DNA of 64,000 nucleotides from Thermohalobaculum sp965263335 (GTDB lineage Bacteria; Pseudomonadota; Alphaproteobacteria; Rhodobacterales; Rhodobacteraceae), in the NCBI GenBank assembly GCA_965263335.1, contig CBDHHE010000001.1, positions 2,170,001 to 2,234,000 of the forward strand, read 5' to 3'. The translations under genes were made by a program, and so were the position numbers. Under the pieces are notes generated by a model. That model was not told the DNA's origin. It saw only the letters and a program-made list of their open reading frames with translations, and made no database searches. Below, piece by piece: positions 16,134 through 24,694 of the stretch (the first letter of the stretch is position 1; the number at the start of each line of letters is the position of its first letter).

Positions 16134-17294
16134 ATGATGAGACGTGGTTTTCTAGGCATTCTGGCCGGCACGCTGCTGGCTGCCTCCGGCGTTCATGCGG
16201 AGGAGGTGCTGAAGATCGGCGCTGCTTCCGGTCAGACGGGCGGGCTTGCCCCCTATGATGGTCCCGCGATCGAGGGCTTCCGAATCGCGATGGACGAAAT
16301 AAACGCGGCGGGCGGCATCGGCGGCAAGATCAAGGTTGAGCTCGAGATTGTCGACACGCGCTCGGACGCCGCACAGACATCGATCGCCGCACAGGAGCTG
16401 CTGGACAACGGCATCCAGGTGCTGATCACGCCATCAGACGCAGACCCGTCGTTCGCCGCTGCGGCCCTTGCGACCGATGCAAAGGTACCGGCGTTCTCCC
16501 CCGCAGCATCTTCGCCCACCTTGCCCCTGATGGGCGGCGATTTCATGTTCGCGAACTTTCCGGGCGACAACGTGCAGGCCACCGTCTCCGCACAGTGGGC
16601 CCGCGATCAGGGGTGGTCCAATGCGTACATCCTTTACTCGCCGGACACCCAGTACACGACCCTGCCCCTCTACTTCTCTGATGTGTTCACGGCTCTCGGC
16701 GGCACCGTCGCCGGCCAGGGCACCTATGTGATCGGCCAGCAGGACTTCTCGGCCGAGATCACCAAGATCAAGGCGCTCGATCCGCCGGTCGACGTGATCA
16801 TGACAGCGGCCTATGAGCCGGACTTCCCCGCCTTCATTCGTCAGCTCCGTGCCGCTGGTGTGACCGCGCAGGTGATCGGGTCGGACGGCATCGACAGCCC
16901 GACGACCTTTTCGCTCGGCGAAGCCGCTGAGGGTCTGGTGTTCTCGACCGCCGGCCACCCGACGCCGGGCTCCGACCTGGAAGGGTTCTTCACGAAGTTC
17001 GAGGATGTGTACGGCCGCCCGGCCGATACAATCTTTGCCGCGGTCGGCTATGATCTGATGAAGGTGATCGAGGCTGGTGTCATCGCCGCGGGCTCGACCG
17101 ATCCGGAGGCAATCCGTGACGGCGTTGCCAATCTGGAGGATGTCAAGGGTGTGACCTCCAACATCACCTACAAGGGCACCACCGGCATGCCCGTGCGGCA
17201 GGTCACGCTTATCCGCGTGAAAGGCGGCGAGCGCGAGCTGGTGGGTCAACCATCGCCCGATCCGGCATTGGTCCCTGCGCCACGTATGCAATGA
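16134..17294 (+). CDS. livK: Branched-chain amino acid-type ABC transporter substrate-binding protein
   Basis: The 386-residue protein has a signal peptide (about residues 1-22, cleaving after a VHA-E boundary) and the periplasmic type I binding fold of LivK: LKIGAASGQTGG, an EGFRIAMDEINAAGGIGG stretch and PAFSPAASSPTL. It captures a small solute in the periplasm for the LivMG, LivF and LivH components encoded around it. AAGGAGAG lies just before the start codon. The stop overlaps the livF start by 4 bases. The ligand is unknown; the neighbouring amide and formyl hydrolases suggest an amide or N-acyl compound. Confidence 0.9.
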   Translation: MMRRGFLGILAGTLLAASGVHAEEVLKIGAASGQTGGLAPYDGPAIEGFRIAMDEINAAGGIGGKIKVELEIVDTRSDAAQTSIAAQELLDNGIQVLITPSDADPSFAAAALATDAKVPAFSPAASSPTLPLMGGDFMFANFPGDNVQATVSAQWARDQGWSNAYILYSPDTQYTTLPLYFSDVFTALGGTVAGQGTYVIGQQDFSAEITKIKALDPPVDVIMTAAYEPDFPAFIRQLRAAGVTAQVIGSDGIDSPTTFSLGEAAEGLVFSTAGHPTPGSDLEGFFTKFEDVYGRPADTIFAAVGYDLMKVIEAGVIAAGSTDPEAIRDGVANLEDVKGVTSNITYKGTTGMPVRQVTLIRVKGGERELVGQPSPDPALVPAPRMQ

Positions 17295-18013
17295 GCAACG
17301 GACCGATCCTGGAGGTGCAGGGTCTCGAAGTGCGCTATGGCGCGGTCGAGGCCGTGCGCGGGATCGACATGACAGTTGAGCGGGGCGAGATCGTCGCCCT
17401 GCTCGGCGCGAATGGCGCTGGCAAGTCGTCTGCGCTGAACGCCATCGTCGGGCTCGCGCCTGCGCAGGGTGGAATTCTGTTCGAGGGCGCCTCCGTCTCG
17501 GGGATTGCCACCGAACTGCTGGTCCGCCGTGGGCTCACACTGACGCCTGAAGGCAGACGAATCTTCGGCTCCCTTACAGTCGCCGAGAACCTGACGCTTG
17601 GTGCGGTACCGTTGGGCGGAAACGCACCGGAGCGCGCTGCAAATCTCGAACGAATGCTAACGCTGTTTCCGATCCTGGGCGAACGCCGCGGACAGATTGC
17701 GGGCACCTTGTCGGGCGGACAGCAACAAATGCTCGCAATCGCCAGATCCCTCATGATGTCGCCAAGACTGCTTCTCTTGGACGAGCCGTCACTCGGGCTC
17801 GCGCCGCGCATTGTGGACACGATATTCGAACAGATCGCACGGATGCGCGACGATGGCATAACGGTGCTTCTGGTCGAGCAGAATGTGGCCATGGCGCTCG
17901 AGGTGGCGGATCGCGCATATCTGATGGCGTCAGGCCAGATCGTCGCCAAAGGTTCCTCGGAAGACCTCGCATCGTCGCATCTGGTCGAGCAGGCCTATCT
18001 AGGGCACGCCTGA
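17291..18013 (+). CDS. livF: Branched-chain amino acid-type ABC transporter ATPase LivF
   Basis: A 240-residue ATPase with Walker A GANGAGKSS near residues 38-46, signature LSGGQQQMLAIARSL near 140 and Walker B LLLLDEPSLGL near 157. The features (LTLTPEGRRIFGSLTVAENL) are typical of the LivF branch rather than LivG. It overlaps livK by 4 bases and livH by 1 base, so the four transport genes are one tightly coupled operon in the order livMG-K-F-H. Confidence 0.93.
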   Translation: MSNGPILEVQGLEVRYGAVEAVRGIDMTVERGEIVALLGANGAGKSSALNAIVGLAPAQGGILFEGASVSGIATELLVRRGLTLTPEGRRIFGSLTVAENLTLGAVPLGGNAPERAANLERMLTLFPILGERRGQIAGTLSGGQQQMLAIARSLMMSPRLLLLDEPSLGLAPRIVDTIFEQIARMRDDGITVLLVEQNVAMALEVADRAYLMASGQIVAKGSSEDLASSHLVEQAYLGHA

Positions 18014-18906
18014 TGGAATTCTTCCTGCAGCAGACGATAAACGCCGTCAGCCTGGGCGGAACCTATGCGTTGCTCGCGCTCGGCCTTGCGATCATCTTCT
18101 CGATCATGGGCATGATCAACTTCGCCCATGGGGAGCTGATGACAATCACCGGCTACGCCCTGATGTTTGCGGGCCTCTGGGGGCTGCCCTTCGCGATCGC
18201 CGCACCTGTGGCCGTCATAGTCGCAATCGCCGCCGCAGTCCTGATGGAACGTGTGGCCTTCCGTCCGGTTCGGCGCGGAACGCCGGCGACGATGCTGGTG
18301 ACCAGTTTTGCCGTGGCGGTCATCCTGCAGACGCTGTTTCAGAACCTGATCTCGACGCGTTCTCAGCCCGTGATCCTGCCTGATGTGCTGGCACAATCGA
18401 TAACGCTGGGGAAGCTGACGATCGGGGTCAACCAGATCCTGTCGATCACTATCACGCTGACCATTCTGGTCGCCTTGAACCACTTCCTCAAACGCACCGT
18501 GCTTGGAATTTCCATGCGCGCCGCCGCCGAGGACTTCTCGGTTGCCCGCCTCATGGGGGTGCGCGCCAACGCCGTGATTGCAGGCGCCTTCGCGATCTCG
18601 GGCGCCCTCGCCGGAGCCGCCGGCGTCCTATGGGTTGCGCAACGGGCATCGGTCGATCCGCTGATGGGGTTCGTGCCCGTTCTGAAGGCTTTCATTGCAG
18701 CGATACTCGGAGGGCTGGGCAGCCTAACCGGCGCGGTCGCAGGCGGCTTCGCGCTCGGGTTCATCGAGATCTATCTCACCGCCTACTTGCCGGAAACATG
18801 GCAGCCCTTCAAGGAGGCGCTCGCGCTCGGCATTGTCATACTGCTGTTGCTCTGGCGGCCCAACGGATTGATCCCAGCGTTCAACATCGGGCGCGAGAAG
18901 GTGTGA
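18013..18906 (+). CDS. livH: Branched-chain amino acid-type ABC transporter permease LivH
   Basis: The 297-residue integral membrane protein shows the LivH pattern: NAVSLGGTYALLALGLAIIF at the N terminus, MINFAHGELM, and an ISGALAGAAGVLW segment in the cytoplasmic coupling region, with LGGLGSLTGAVAGGF near residue 232. Together with the LivMG fusion it forms the heteromeric channel. Its stop codon overlaps the start of the amidohydrolase-like gene (ATGA), so the transporter and the hydrolase are co-translated and probably share a substrate. Confidence 0.92.
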   Translation: MEFFLQQTINAVSLGGTYALLALGLAIIFSIMGMINFAHGELMTITGYALMFAGLWGLPFAIAAPVAVIVAIAAAVLMERVAFRPVRRGTPATMLVTSFAVAVILQTLFQNLISTRSQPVILPDVLAQSITLGKLTIGVNQILSITITLTILVALNHFLKRTVLGISMRAAAEDFSVARLMGVRANAVIAGAFAISGALAGAAGVLWVAQRASVDPLMGFVPVLKAFIAAILGGLGSLTGAVAGGFALGFIEIYLTAYLPETWQPFKEALALGIVILLLLWRPNGLIPAFNIGREKV

Positions 18907-19667
18907 TGCTGAGCGAAGGCGAGCCAGAGCCGGTCGATCGGATCAACGCCTGCGGAGGCTCACCCTACGTCTTAACCTGTGAGCATGCAGGGCGGGCCGT
19001 TCCATCGACACTAGGTGACTTGGGCATCGCGGCAAATGACCTCGAGCGCCACATCGGTTGGGACATCGGTGCCTTTGATGTTGCGAGGCAGCTTGCCGAG
19101 GGGTTGGATGCGCCGTTGTTCGCGCAACCCTACTCGCGCCTCGTGATCGACTGCAACCGTCCGGCAGGTGTGCCAAGCCACATACCCGAGATGAGCGATG
19201 GCACGATGATTCCCGCAAACCAAAACCTCACGGAAGATCAGTCGACTGCGCGGCACGCAACGATCCATGCGCCCTATCATAAGGCCATCAGCACCCACCT
19301 CGACGCACGCCAATCGGCGGACAGGTTGGCCGTGCTGGTATCGGTGCACAGCTTCACGCCAGCGCTGCGTGTCGATCCGGAGCCGCGGCCGTGGGATGTG
19401 GGACTGCTCTCGCGTCGGGGCATGGGTGTTGCGGAGGCGCTGCACGATGCACTCTCGGCGACGGACCCATCGCTGATCATCGCCCACAACGAGCCGTACC
19501 AGATCGAAGATGACGGCGATTTCACGATTCCGGTGCACGGCGAGTTCCGACGGATCCCCCACGTCCTCATCGAGATTCGTCAGGACCGGATTGCCACGTC
19601 GGCCGGCCAAAAGCGCATCGCGGAGACTTTCGCCAAAGCACTCTGCCAGATCGCCGCAAAGTTCTGA
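18906..19667 (+). CDS. N-formylglutamate amidohydrolase family protein
   Basis: A 253-residue cytoplasmic protein whose motifs VLTCEHAGRAVP, HIGWDIGAFDVA, YSRLVIDCNRP and HSFTPAL are those of the FGase (HutG-like) family, zinc-dependent hydrolases that remove a formyl group from N-formylglutamate or related N-formyl amino acids. The ATG overlaps the livH stop by one base. No histidine-utilisation (hut) genes are nearby, so it is not clearly part of histidine breakdown; with the adjacent acetamidase/formamidase it points to turnover of an N-formyl or amide compound imported by the Liv system. Confidence 0.85.
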   Translation: MLSEGEPEPVDRINACGGSPYVLTCEHAGRAVPSTLGDLGIAANDLERHIGWDIGAFDVARQLAEGLDAPLFAQPYSRLVIDCNRPAGVPSHIPEMSDGTMIPANQNLTEDQSTARHATIHAPYHKAISTHLDARQSADRLAVLVSVHSFTPALRVDPEPRPWDVGLLSRRGMGVAEALHDALSATDPSLIIAHNEPYQIEDDGDFTIPVHGEFRRIPHVLIEIRQDRIATSAGQKRIAETFAKALCQIAAKF

Positions 19668-19683
19668 GAAGGAGAACCCGCGC

Positions 19684-20631
19684 ATGCCGCACACCCACGC
19701 CGCGCACACAATTCACAGCCACCAGCACCACATTGGCTGGGACAACGCGAACAAGCCGGTGCTGACCATTGCCCCAGGCGAGACCGTGAGCTTCGACATC
19801 CATGAGGCTTCAGGCGGCCAACTCGACGCAAACTCGACAGTCCCAGACGTGACGTCCATGGACTTCGGTCGGGTCAATCCGGTTTGTGGACCGATCTACA
19901 TCGATGGCGCCGAGCCCGGTGATGCGCTCCGCGTTCGGATCGAGCGGTTCGAACCCTCGGGCTGGGGATGGACTGCCAACATTCCCGGCTTCGGCCTGCT
20001 CGCGGATCAGTTCGTCGAGCCTGCCATCATCAACTGGACTTACGATCCTGCCACCATGGCACCGGCGATGTGGGGAGAGACTGCGCGCATACCGCTCAAG
20101 CCCTTCACCGGCACGATCGGACTGGCACCTGCGGAAGCGGGTCTTCACTCGATCGTGCCGCCGCGTCGCATGGGCGGCAACATGGACATCCGCGATCTTT
20201 CTGCAGGCACCGAGCTTTGGCTGCCGGTCGAGGTTGCAGGCGCGCTCTTCTCGGTTGGCGATACCCATGCGGCACAGGGAGATGGAGAGGTCTGCGGCAC
20301 GGCAATCGAAAGCCCGATGGCGGTTACGCTGCGTTTCGGTCTTGAAAAGGGCGCAGCACCTGTCTTTCCGCGCTTTCGCACAGCAGGTCCCGTAAGCCGG
20401 GAGAAAGATGAGGCGGGGTTTGACGTCACCACCGGGATCGGACCGGACCTGATGGAGGGGGCCCGGGCCGCTGTCTCCGGCATGATCGACTTGCTCACTG
20501 CGCGGCACGGGATGAGCCCGGTCGAGGCCTACATGCTGTGCTCGGTCTCAGCCGATCTCCGGATCAGCGAGATCGTCGATCAACCGAACTGGGTTGTATC
20601 GCTCTACTTCCCTCGCATCGTCTTCGACTAG
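19684..20631 (+). CDS. Acetamidase/formamidase family protein
   Basis: The 315-residue protein has the FmdA/AmdA all-beta fold signatures: a GETVSFDIHEASGGQ stretch, GPIYIDGAEPGDALRVRI, GWGWTANIPGFGLL, and SVGDTHAAQGDGEVCGTAIE, the last carrying the conserved His and Glu residues thought to be metal-related. Such enzymes hydrolyse short-chain amides to ammonia and a carboxylate. The start ATG at 19684 follows GAAGGAGA, 16 bases after the upstream stop. The N terminus is unusually His-rich (six His in the first 17 residues). It is co-transcribed with the Liv importer and the formyl-hydrolase. Confidence 0.9.
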   Translation: MPHTHAAHTIHSHQHHIGWDNANKPVLTIAPGETVSFDIHEASGGQLDANSTVPDVTSMDFGRVNPVCGPIYIDGAEPGDALRVRIERFEPSGWGWTANIPGFGLLADQFVEPAIINWTYDPATMAPAMWGETARIPLKPFTGTIGLAPAEAGLHSIVPPRRMGGNMDIRDLSAGTELWLPVEVAGALFSVGDTHAAQGDGEVCGTAIESPMAVTLRFGLEKGAAPVFPRFRTAGPVSREKDEAGFDVTTGIGPDLMEGARAAVSGMIDLLTARHGMSPVEAYMLCSVSADLRISEIVDQPNWVVSLYFPRIVFD

Positions 20632-20714
20632 GCGAGACAGCCGCGATCTGCCACGATAGGTCATCACGGTCGATGCCAAAGCACGACCGTCCGCTTGCTT
20701 GCGGGAGGAAACAG

Positions 20715-21677
20715 ATGACTGAAGAAGCACCGTCGCCCTTTCACGAGGGCGAGCGGATGGTGCAAGAACGGTTCGGCGTACGCGACCGGGTCGAGGCGAC
20801 GGGGCGCCGCGGGGTGCGGCCCTACATGCCGGAACAGCACCGGGAGTTCTACGCCGGTTTGCCCTTCGTCCTGATCGGTGCAGCCGACAACCACGGCAGG
20901 CCCTGGGCATCGCTCGTCGCCGGCACAACAGGTTTTGTATCGAGTGCAGATCCGCGCACACTCGACATTGCCGCGCTTCCGTCCGAAGGAGATCCCCTCG
21001 AGTCTGCGCTCGCACCAGGCGTTGAAATTGGCCTGCTCGGGCTCGAACTTGAAACCCGCCGGCGCAACCGGCTTGCCGGCAGGATATCGGCGCGGCGAGG
21101 TGATGGTTTCACGATCGTGGTTTCGCAGAGCTTCGGAAACTGTCCGCGCTACATTCAGAGCCGGAGCGTCGAACAAATCCTCGACGACCGCGAAGCGTCT
21201 CACGTCCAGCTTCATCGATCCGAGACGCTGGACCAGAGATCACGCGAAATCATCAGCGCGGCCGATACGCTTTTCATCGCGACCGCGTACACGCGAAGCG
21301 CCGATGACTGGTCGCACGGCGCAGACGTGTCGCACCGTGGCGGCAAGCCTGGCTTCATCAGAGTCGAGGATGCGCAAACGTTGGTGTTCCCGGACTTCCC
21401 TGGCAACAATCATTTCAACACGGTGGGCAATCTGGCTCTGAACAAGGCGTGCGGTGTGCTGTTCCTCGATTTCCGTTCGGGGGACACCGTTGCGTTGACT
21501 GGGGAGGCTGAGATCATCTGGGATGGGCCCGAGGTCGCAAAGTACAGTGGTGCAGAACGTCTGATCAGGGTGCGTGCCACGGAGGTTCTCCGCACCGAAG
21601 CGCATCTGCGCTTCAAATTTGAATTTCTAGAGTACTCACCGATGACGGAAGGCACCGGAGGCTGGTCATTGGCCTGA
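20715..21677 (+). CDS. Pyridoxamine 5'-phosphate oxidase-related FMN-binding protein
   Basis: A 320-residue protein with two split-barrel-like parts: residues 40-150 (FVLIGAADNHGRPWASLVAG) and residues 190-300 (ADTLFIATAY, GNNHFNTVGNLALN, GVLFLDF). The SHRGGKPGFIRV and PGNNHFNTVGNL motifs are common in pyridoxamine-phosphate-oxidase-like flavoproteins of unknown reaction. GGGAGG at 20703-20708 precedes the ATG. It follows the acetamidase by 83 bases on the same strand and is likely in the same operon. The function cannot be stated beyond probable flavin-dependent reduction or oxidation. Confidence 0.82.
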   Translation: MTEEAPSPFHEGERMVQERFGVRDRVEATGRRGVRPYMPEQHREFYAGLPFVLIGAADNHGRPWASLVAGTTGFVSSADPRTLDIAALPSEGDPLESALAPGVEIGLLGLELETRRRNRLAGRISARRGDGFTIVVSQSFGNCPRYIQSRSVEQILDDREASHVQLHRSETLDQRSREIISAADTLFIATAYTRSADDWSHGADVSHRGGKPGFIRVEDAQTLVFPDFPGNNHFNTVGNLALNKACGVLFLDFRSGDTVALTGEAEIIWDGPEVAKYSGAERLIRVRATEVLRTEAHLRFKFEFLEYSPMTEGTGGWSLA

Positions 21678-21765
21678 GATGGCCCAACGAACAACCGGGC
21701 TAGACACGCGCCGAGCATCCCGCTCGAGCGACGCCGGCAATTCGGCGCGCCTTCCAGCGCAGGCG

Positions 21766-22512
21766 TCAAACGAGCGTACGGCCACCGTCCACATAGATGG
21801 TCTGGCCGGTGATGAACGCTCCCCCCGGCGCCAGCAAGAGTACGATCGGCGCGATCAGGTCATCAGTCGAACCGAAGCGACCCATCGGGATATCGGCCAA
21901 AGCCCGGGCGCGAAAGCCGGGATCTGCGAGATAGGGCGCATTCAACGGCGTCTCGACAATGGCCGGGCCGATGGCGTTGACACAGATACCTTTGGGGGCC
22001 AGTTCGCGTCCAAGCACACGAACCATGTGTGATAAACCCGCTTTTGACGTGGCGTACGCGACGTAGTTGGGATTGGCCACCTGGCTCGACACTGATGAGA
22101 TGTGCACAATCCGACCGCCCCTGCCGCTCATATGGTGGATGGCTTGTTGCGAGAGCAGGAATGCAGCCGTTACGTTTAGCTCCATGCAGGTGCGAAAGTC
22201 CGTCTCGTCCAGTTCGTCGGCGGGAGCCACCGGCAGCACTCCCGCGGCATTTATCAGCGCATCGACGGAACCGAATTCGGATTCCGCCTGTGTGAACGCT
22301 GCCGCTATCTCAGCAGAGCTGGTGATGTCGCCCTGAACGGCCGAGATCCCCTTGTGTGAGTCGGCAAGAACCTCAAGTGCTGCGAGATCGCGATCGAGAG
22401 CAGCAATCGAAGCGCCGCGTACCGCCAACGCCCGCGCAATCGGTGCGCCCAAGCCTCCGCCCGCTCCAGCAAGCAGAATAACCTTGCCTGAAAGATCAAA
22501 AAGATCGTCCAC
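21766..22512 (-). CDS. SDR family NAD(P)-dependent oxidoreductase
   Basis: The 248-residue protein has the short-chain dehydrogenase motifs GAGGGLG near the N terminus (TGxxxGxG type), NAAGV near residue 86, catalytic Ser in HISSVSS, YVAYATSK with the Tyr/Lys pair, and a typical C-terminal GQTIYVDGGRT. The start is read as GTG 22512, directly after GAGAGGGGGAGAC; the longer frame from 22587 adds 25 residues without a binding site. It converges with the flavoprotein gene and is transcribed away from the preceding operon. The substrate, an alcohol or ketone, is unknown. Confidence 0.85.
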   Translation of the reverse strand: MDDLFDLSGKVILLAGAGGGLGAPIARALAVRGASIAALDRDLAALEVLADSHKGISAVQGDITSSAEIAAAFTQAESEFGSVDALINAAGVLPVAPADELDETDFRTCMELNVTAAFLLSQQAIHHMSGRGGRIVHISSVSSQVANPNYVAYATSKAGLSHMVRVLGRELAPKGICVNAIGPAIVETPLNAPYLADPGFRARALADIPMGRFGSTDDLIAPIVLLLAPGGAFITGQTIYVDGGRTLV

Positions 22513-22632
22513 GTCTCCCCCTCTCCAGCATTGCGCGCGGAGGAGCATCACCTCGCGCCGGCGCACTGCAACTGTATGGTCCAGCACGTCGGTGCACCAG
22601 ACCTTCAGAGAAAGGTCGTTCTGAAAGCTCTG

Positions 22633-23565
22633 CTACTCCGAGCTCGAGAACATCGCGGCCGTATCGATCACACCACTGAGGATCAGCTCGATCATAACCA
22701 CGATCACCGTCATGAAGCTGAGATAGATCGCGAAGCGCGCGTGCTCCTCGCCGTCGATGACAACCTTGCGCAGGAACGAACCCAGGATGTCGAACAGCGA
22801 AACTGTGATCAGGATAATAAGCAGGATCGCAGCACCCGAGGCGTACTCGAAGCCCCGCAGCGCTTCTGACAGGGACATGCCGATGCCCCCGGCCCCGACA
22901 ATACCCAGCACCGTGGCAGATCGGACGTTCGATTCAAATCGATAAAGCACCAGCGAGATCCACAACGGCAGCACCTGGGGGATCACCGCATAGACGATTT
23001 CTTGCAGACGCGAGGCGCCGGTGGCGCGGATGCCCTCGACGGGGCGGGGGTCGATGGCCTCCACAGCCTCGGAGAACAGTTTGGCGAGCACGCCGGTCGT
23101 GTGGATCGTCAACGCCAGTACGCCTGCCAGCGGGCCCAACCCTACGGCCGCAACAAAGATCAGTGCGAACACCAGCTCGTTGATGGCGCGGAAGGCGTCC
23201 ATCAGGCGGCGCACCGGGAACACAATCCAGGACGGTGCGATATTGGTGGAGGACAACAGGCCGAATGGAACCCCGAAGATCACCGAGAGAAACGTGCCCC
23301 AGACCGCCATCTGGACCGACTCCAGCATCAGATCGAGGTAGCTGCGCCAATAGCGGAAATTCGGCTCCAGGAAGTCCTTCACCATCATGGCGATGTTGTC
23401 GCCCTGGGTCAGAACCTCCCAAACCCGGTGCATACCGGATGGCAGAAACGACCAGACCAGCAACACCAGGAACGTGCCCCACAGCAGGAAATCAAAGGCC
23501 TTCTCTTTCACGGTCCGGCCCGGAACGTGGATGTCGTCCAGTGATCTCAGGGTGGCATCGGTCAT
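22633..23565 (-). CDS. phnE: Phosphonate-type ABC transporter permease (first set)
   Basis: The 310-residue protein has an N-terminal TM segment near residues 27-43 and the MetI-like core with the EAA-type loop EGIRATGASRLQEIVYAVIPQ near residues 180-200, VLGIVGAGGIG and two further C-terminal helices. This is the PhnE permease pattern. It is the last gene of a minus-strand phnC-D-E operon (25519 to 22633). A hairpin lies in the 94-base gap between phnD and phnE. The substrate may be phosphonate, phosphite or another small anion; no phosphonate-degrading enzyme genes are present. Confidence 0.9.
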   Translation of the reverse strand: MTDATLRSLDDIHVPGRTVKEKAFDFLLWGTFLVLLVWSFLPSGMHRVWEVLTQGDNIAMMVKDFLEPNFRYWRSYLDLMLESVQMAVWGTFLSVIFGVPFGLLSSTNIAPSWIVFPVRRLMDAFRAINELVFALIFVAAVGLGPLAGVLALTIHTTGVLAKLFSEAVEAIDPRPVEGIRATGASRLQEIVYAVIPQVLPLWISLVLYRFESNVRSATVLGIVGAGGIGMSLSEALRGFEYASGAAILLIILITVSLFDILGSFLRKVVIDGEEHARFAIYLSFMTVIVVMIELILSGVIDTAAMFSSSE

Positions 23566-23604
23566 GGGCTGGATCCGGTTGCGGGGGGACTACCCCCCTC
23601 TTAA

Positions 23605-23627
23605 CCCTCCCCCGCTGCGGGGGAGGG
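23605..23627. repeat. GC-rich hairpin between phnD and phnE
   Basis: A 10-base-pair perfect stem (23605-23614 with 23618-23627) closed by a CTG loop, made of C-rich and G-rich arms. No T run follows on either strand. It sits inside the phnC-D-E operon after phnD, where such a structure could stabilise the upstream mRNA or lower distal expression, as REP-type elements do. Similar CCTCCCCC/GGGGGAGG hairpins are familiar short intergenic elements in alphaproteobacteria, but copy number cannot be seen here. Confidence 0.5.
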
Positions 23628-23659
23628 GACAGGTCGCGCTTTGAGGTTTTCTGAGCGCG

Positions 23660-24670
23660 CTACTTGCGCGGGCGGGCTTCTGCCGCGGCGCGGATCGTTT
23701 CGATCTTGGCGTCGATCTCCTCGATCTTCGCGGCTTTTTCCTCGGCCGAGAAGGTCTCGTCGCCCTCAACCGACATACGCAGGCGGATCTGATCCATTTC
23801 GTAGAACGGCCAGAGCTGCGCATTCGAGGACGGGATGAACGGGCCCATGGCGATGATGGCCAGGTTCTCGCGTGCAGATTTGACCTCTTCATCAGTGCCG
23901 AGGCGGCCATAGGTCATGAAGAAGTACATGATCTTGGCTTTCAGGGCTTCATCCAGCTCCGGACGCCAGGCCATCGGGTCCGACGCGATCAGCGGCGACC
24001 GCCAAATTTCCTTGATGTTGGCGAACATCTCCGGCTTGGCCTTCTTCAGGCGGTGGTAGAGGCCGCCCGAGGAGGCAACCGCGGCGTCAACGCGCTTGGT
24101 CGCGACCGAGATCAGGTTGGTTTCGTGGTTGGCATTCCGCACAGTCTTGAAGCAATCGCGCGGGTTGATGCCGTTCTTGGCGAAGACGAAGGTCGAGGGC
24201 ACCAAGAAGCCCGAAGTGGAGTTCGGGTCACCGATTCCGAAGTCAATCTTCTTGCCGCAGGAGATCACGTCTTCGTAGGTCAGGTCGTTGTCTTTGTGGG
24301 TGACCATGACCGACCAGTAGCCCTGATCGCCATTCGCCTCGGTGGTCTGGGCGAAGATCTCGGCGCCGGCACGATCCACGGCGACCATGCCCGATTTGTT
24401 TCCGTACCAGACGACGTCGACCTTGTCGAAGCGCATCCCCTCGATCACGCCGGCATAGTCAGCCGCAAAGAAGGGCTCGACCGGCATGTCCAGAGCTTCT
24501 GCGAGATCCTCCAGGAAAGGGCCCCACTTTTCGCGCTGTGCGGTGGAGTTTTCCGTGGCCAGAATGCCAAAGTACAAGGTGTCTGGGTTGGTGCGCTCAT
24601 CGGCCAGCGCCGGGGTGGCCAGACCGACCACGACGGCAGCGGCTGTTGCCAGACGGCTCCAGAGTTTCAT
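23660..24670 (-). CDS. phnD: Phosphonate-type ABC transporter substrate-binding protein (first set)
   Basis: A 336-residue periplasmic protein with a signal peptide ending near ALA-DERT. It shows the PhnD pattern: LYFGILATEN, EPFFAADYAGVIEGMRFDKVDVVWYGNKS, DFGIGDPNSTSGFLVP and NHETNLISVATKRVDAAVASS. The last 40 residues are a charged helix (SAEEKAAKIEEIDAKIETIRAAAEAR). It would bind a phosphonate-like anion for the PhnC/PhnE pair in the same operon. GGAGAGAG lies just before its ATG. Its sequence differs clearly from the second PhnD-like protein at 25708, so the two sets are not a recent duplication. Confidence 0.92.
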   Translation of the reverse strand: MKLWSRLATAAAVVVGLATPALADERTNPDTLYFGILATENSTAQREKWGPFLEDLAEALDMPVEPFFAADYAGVIEGMRFDKVDVVWYGNKSGMVAVDRAGAEIFAQTTEANGDQGYWSVMVTHKDNDLTYEDVISCGKKIDFGIGDPNSTSGFLVPSTFVFAKNGINPRDCFKTVRNANHETNLISVATKRVDAAVASSGGLYHRLKKAKPEMFANIKEIWRSPLIASDPMAWRPELDEALKAKIMYFFMTYGRLGTDEEVKSARENLAIIAMGPFIPSSNAQLWPFYEMDQIRLRMSVEGDETFSAEEKAAKIEEIDAKIETIRAAAEARPRK

Positions 24671-24694
24671 GGGCTCTCTCTCCTGTTGATGCGA

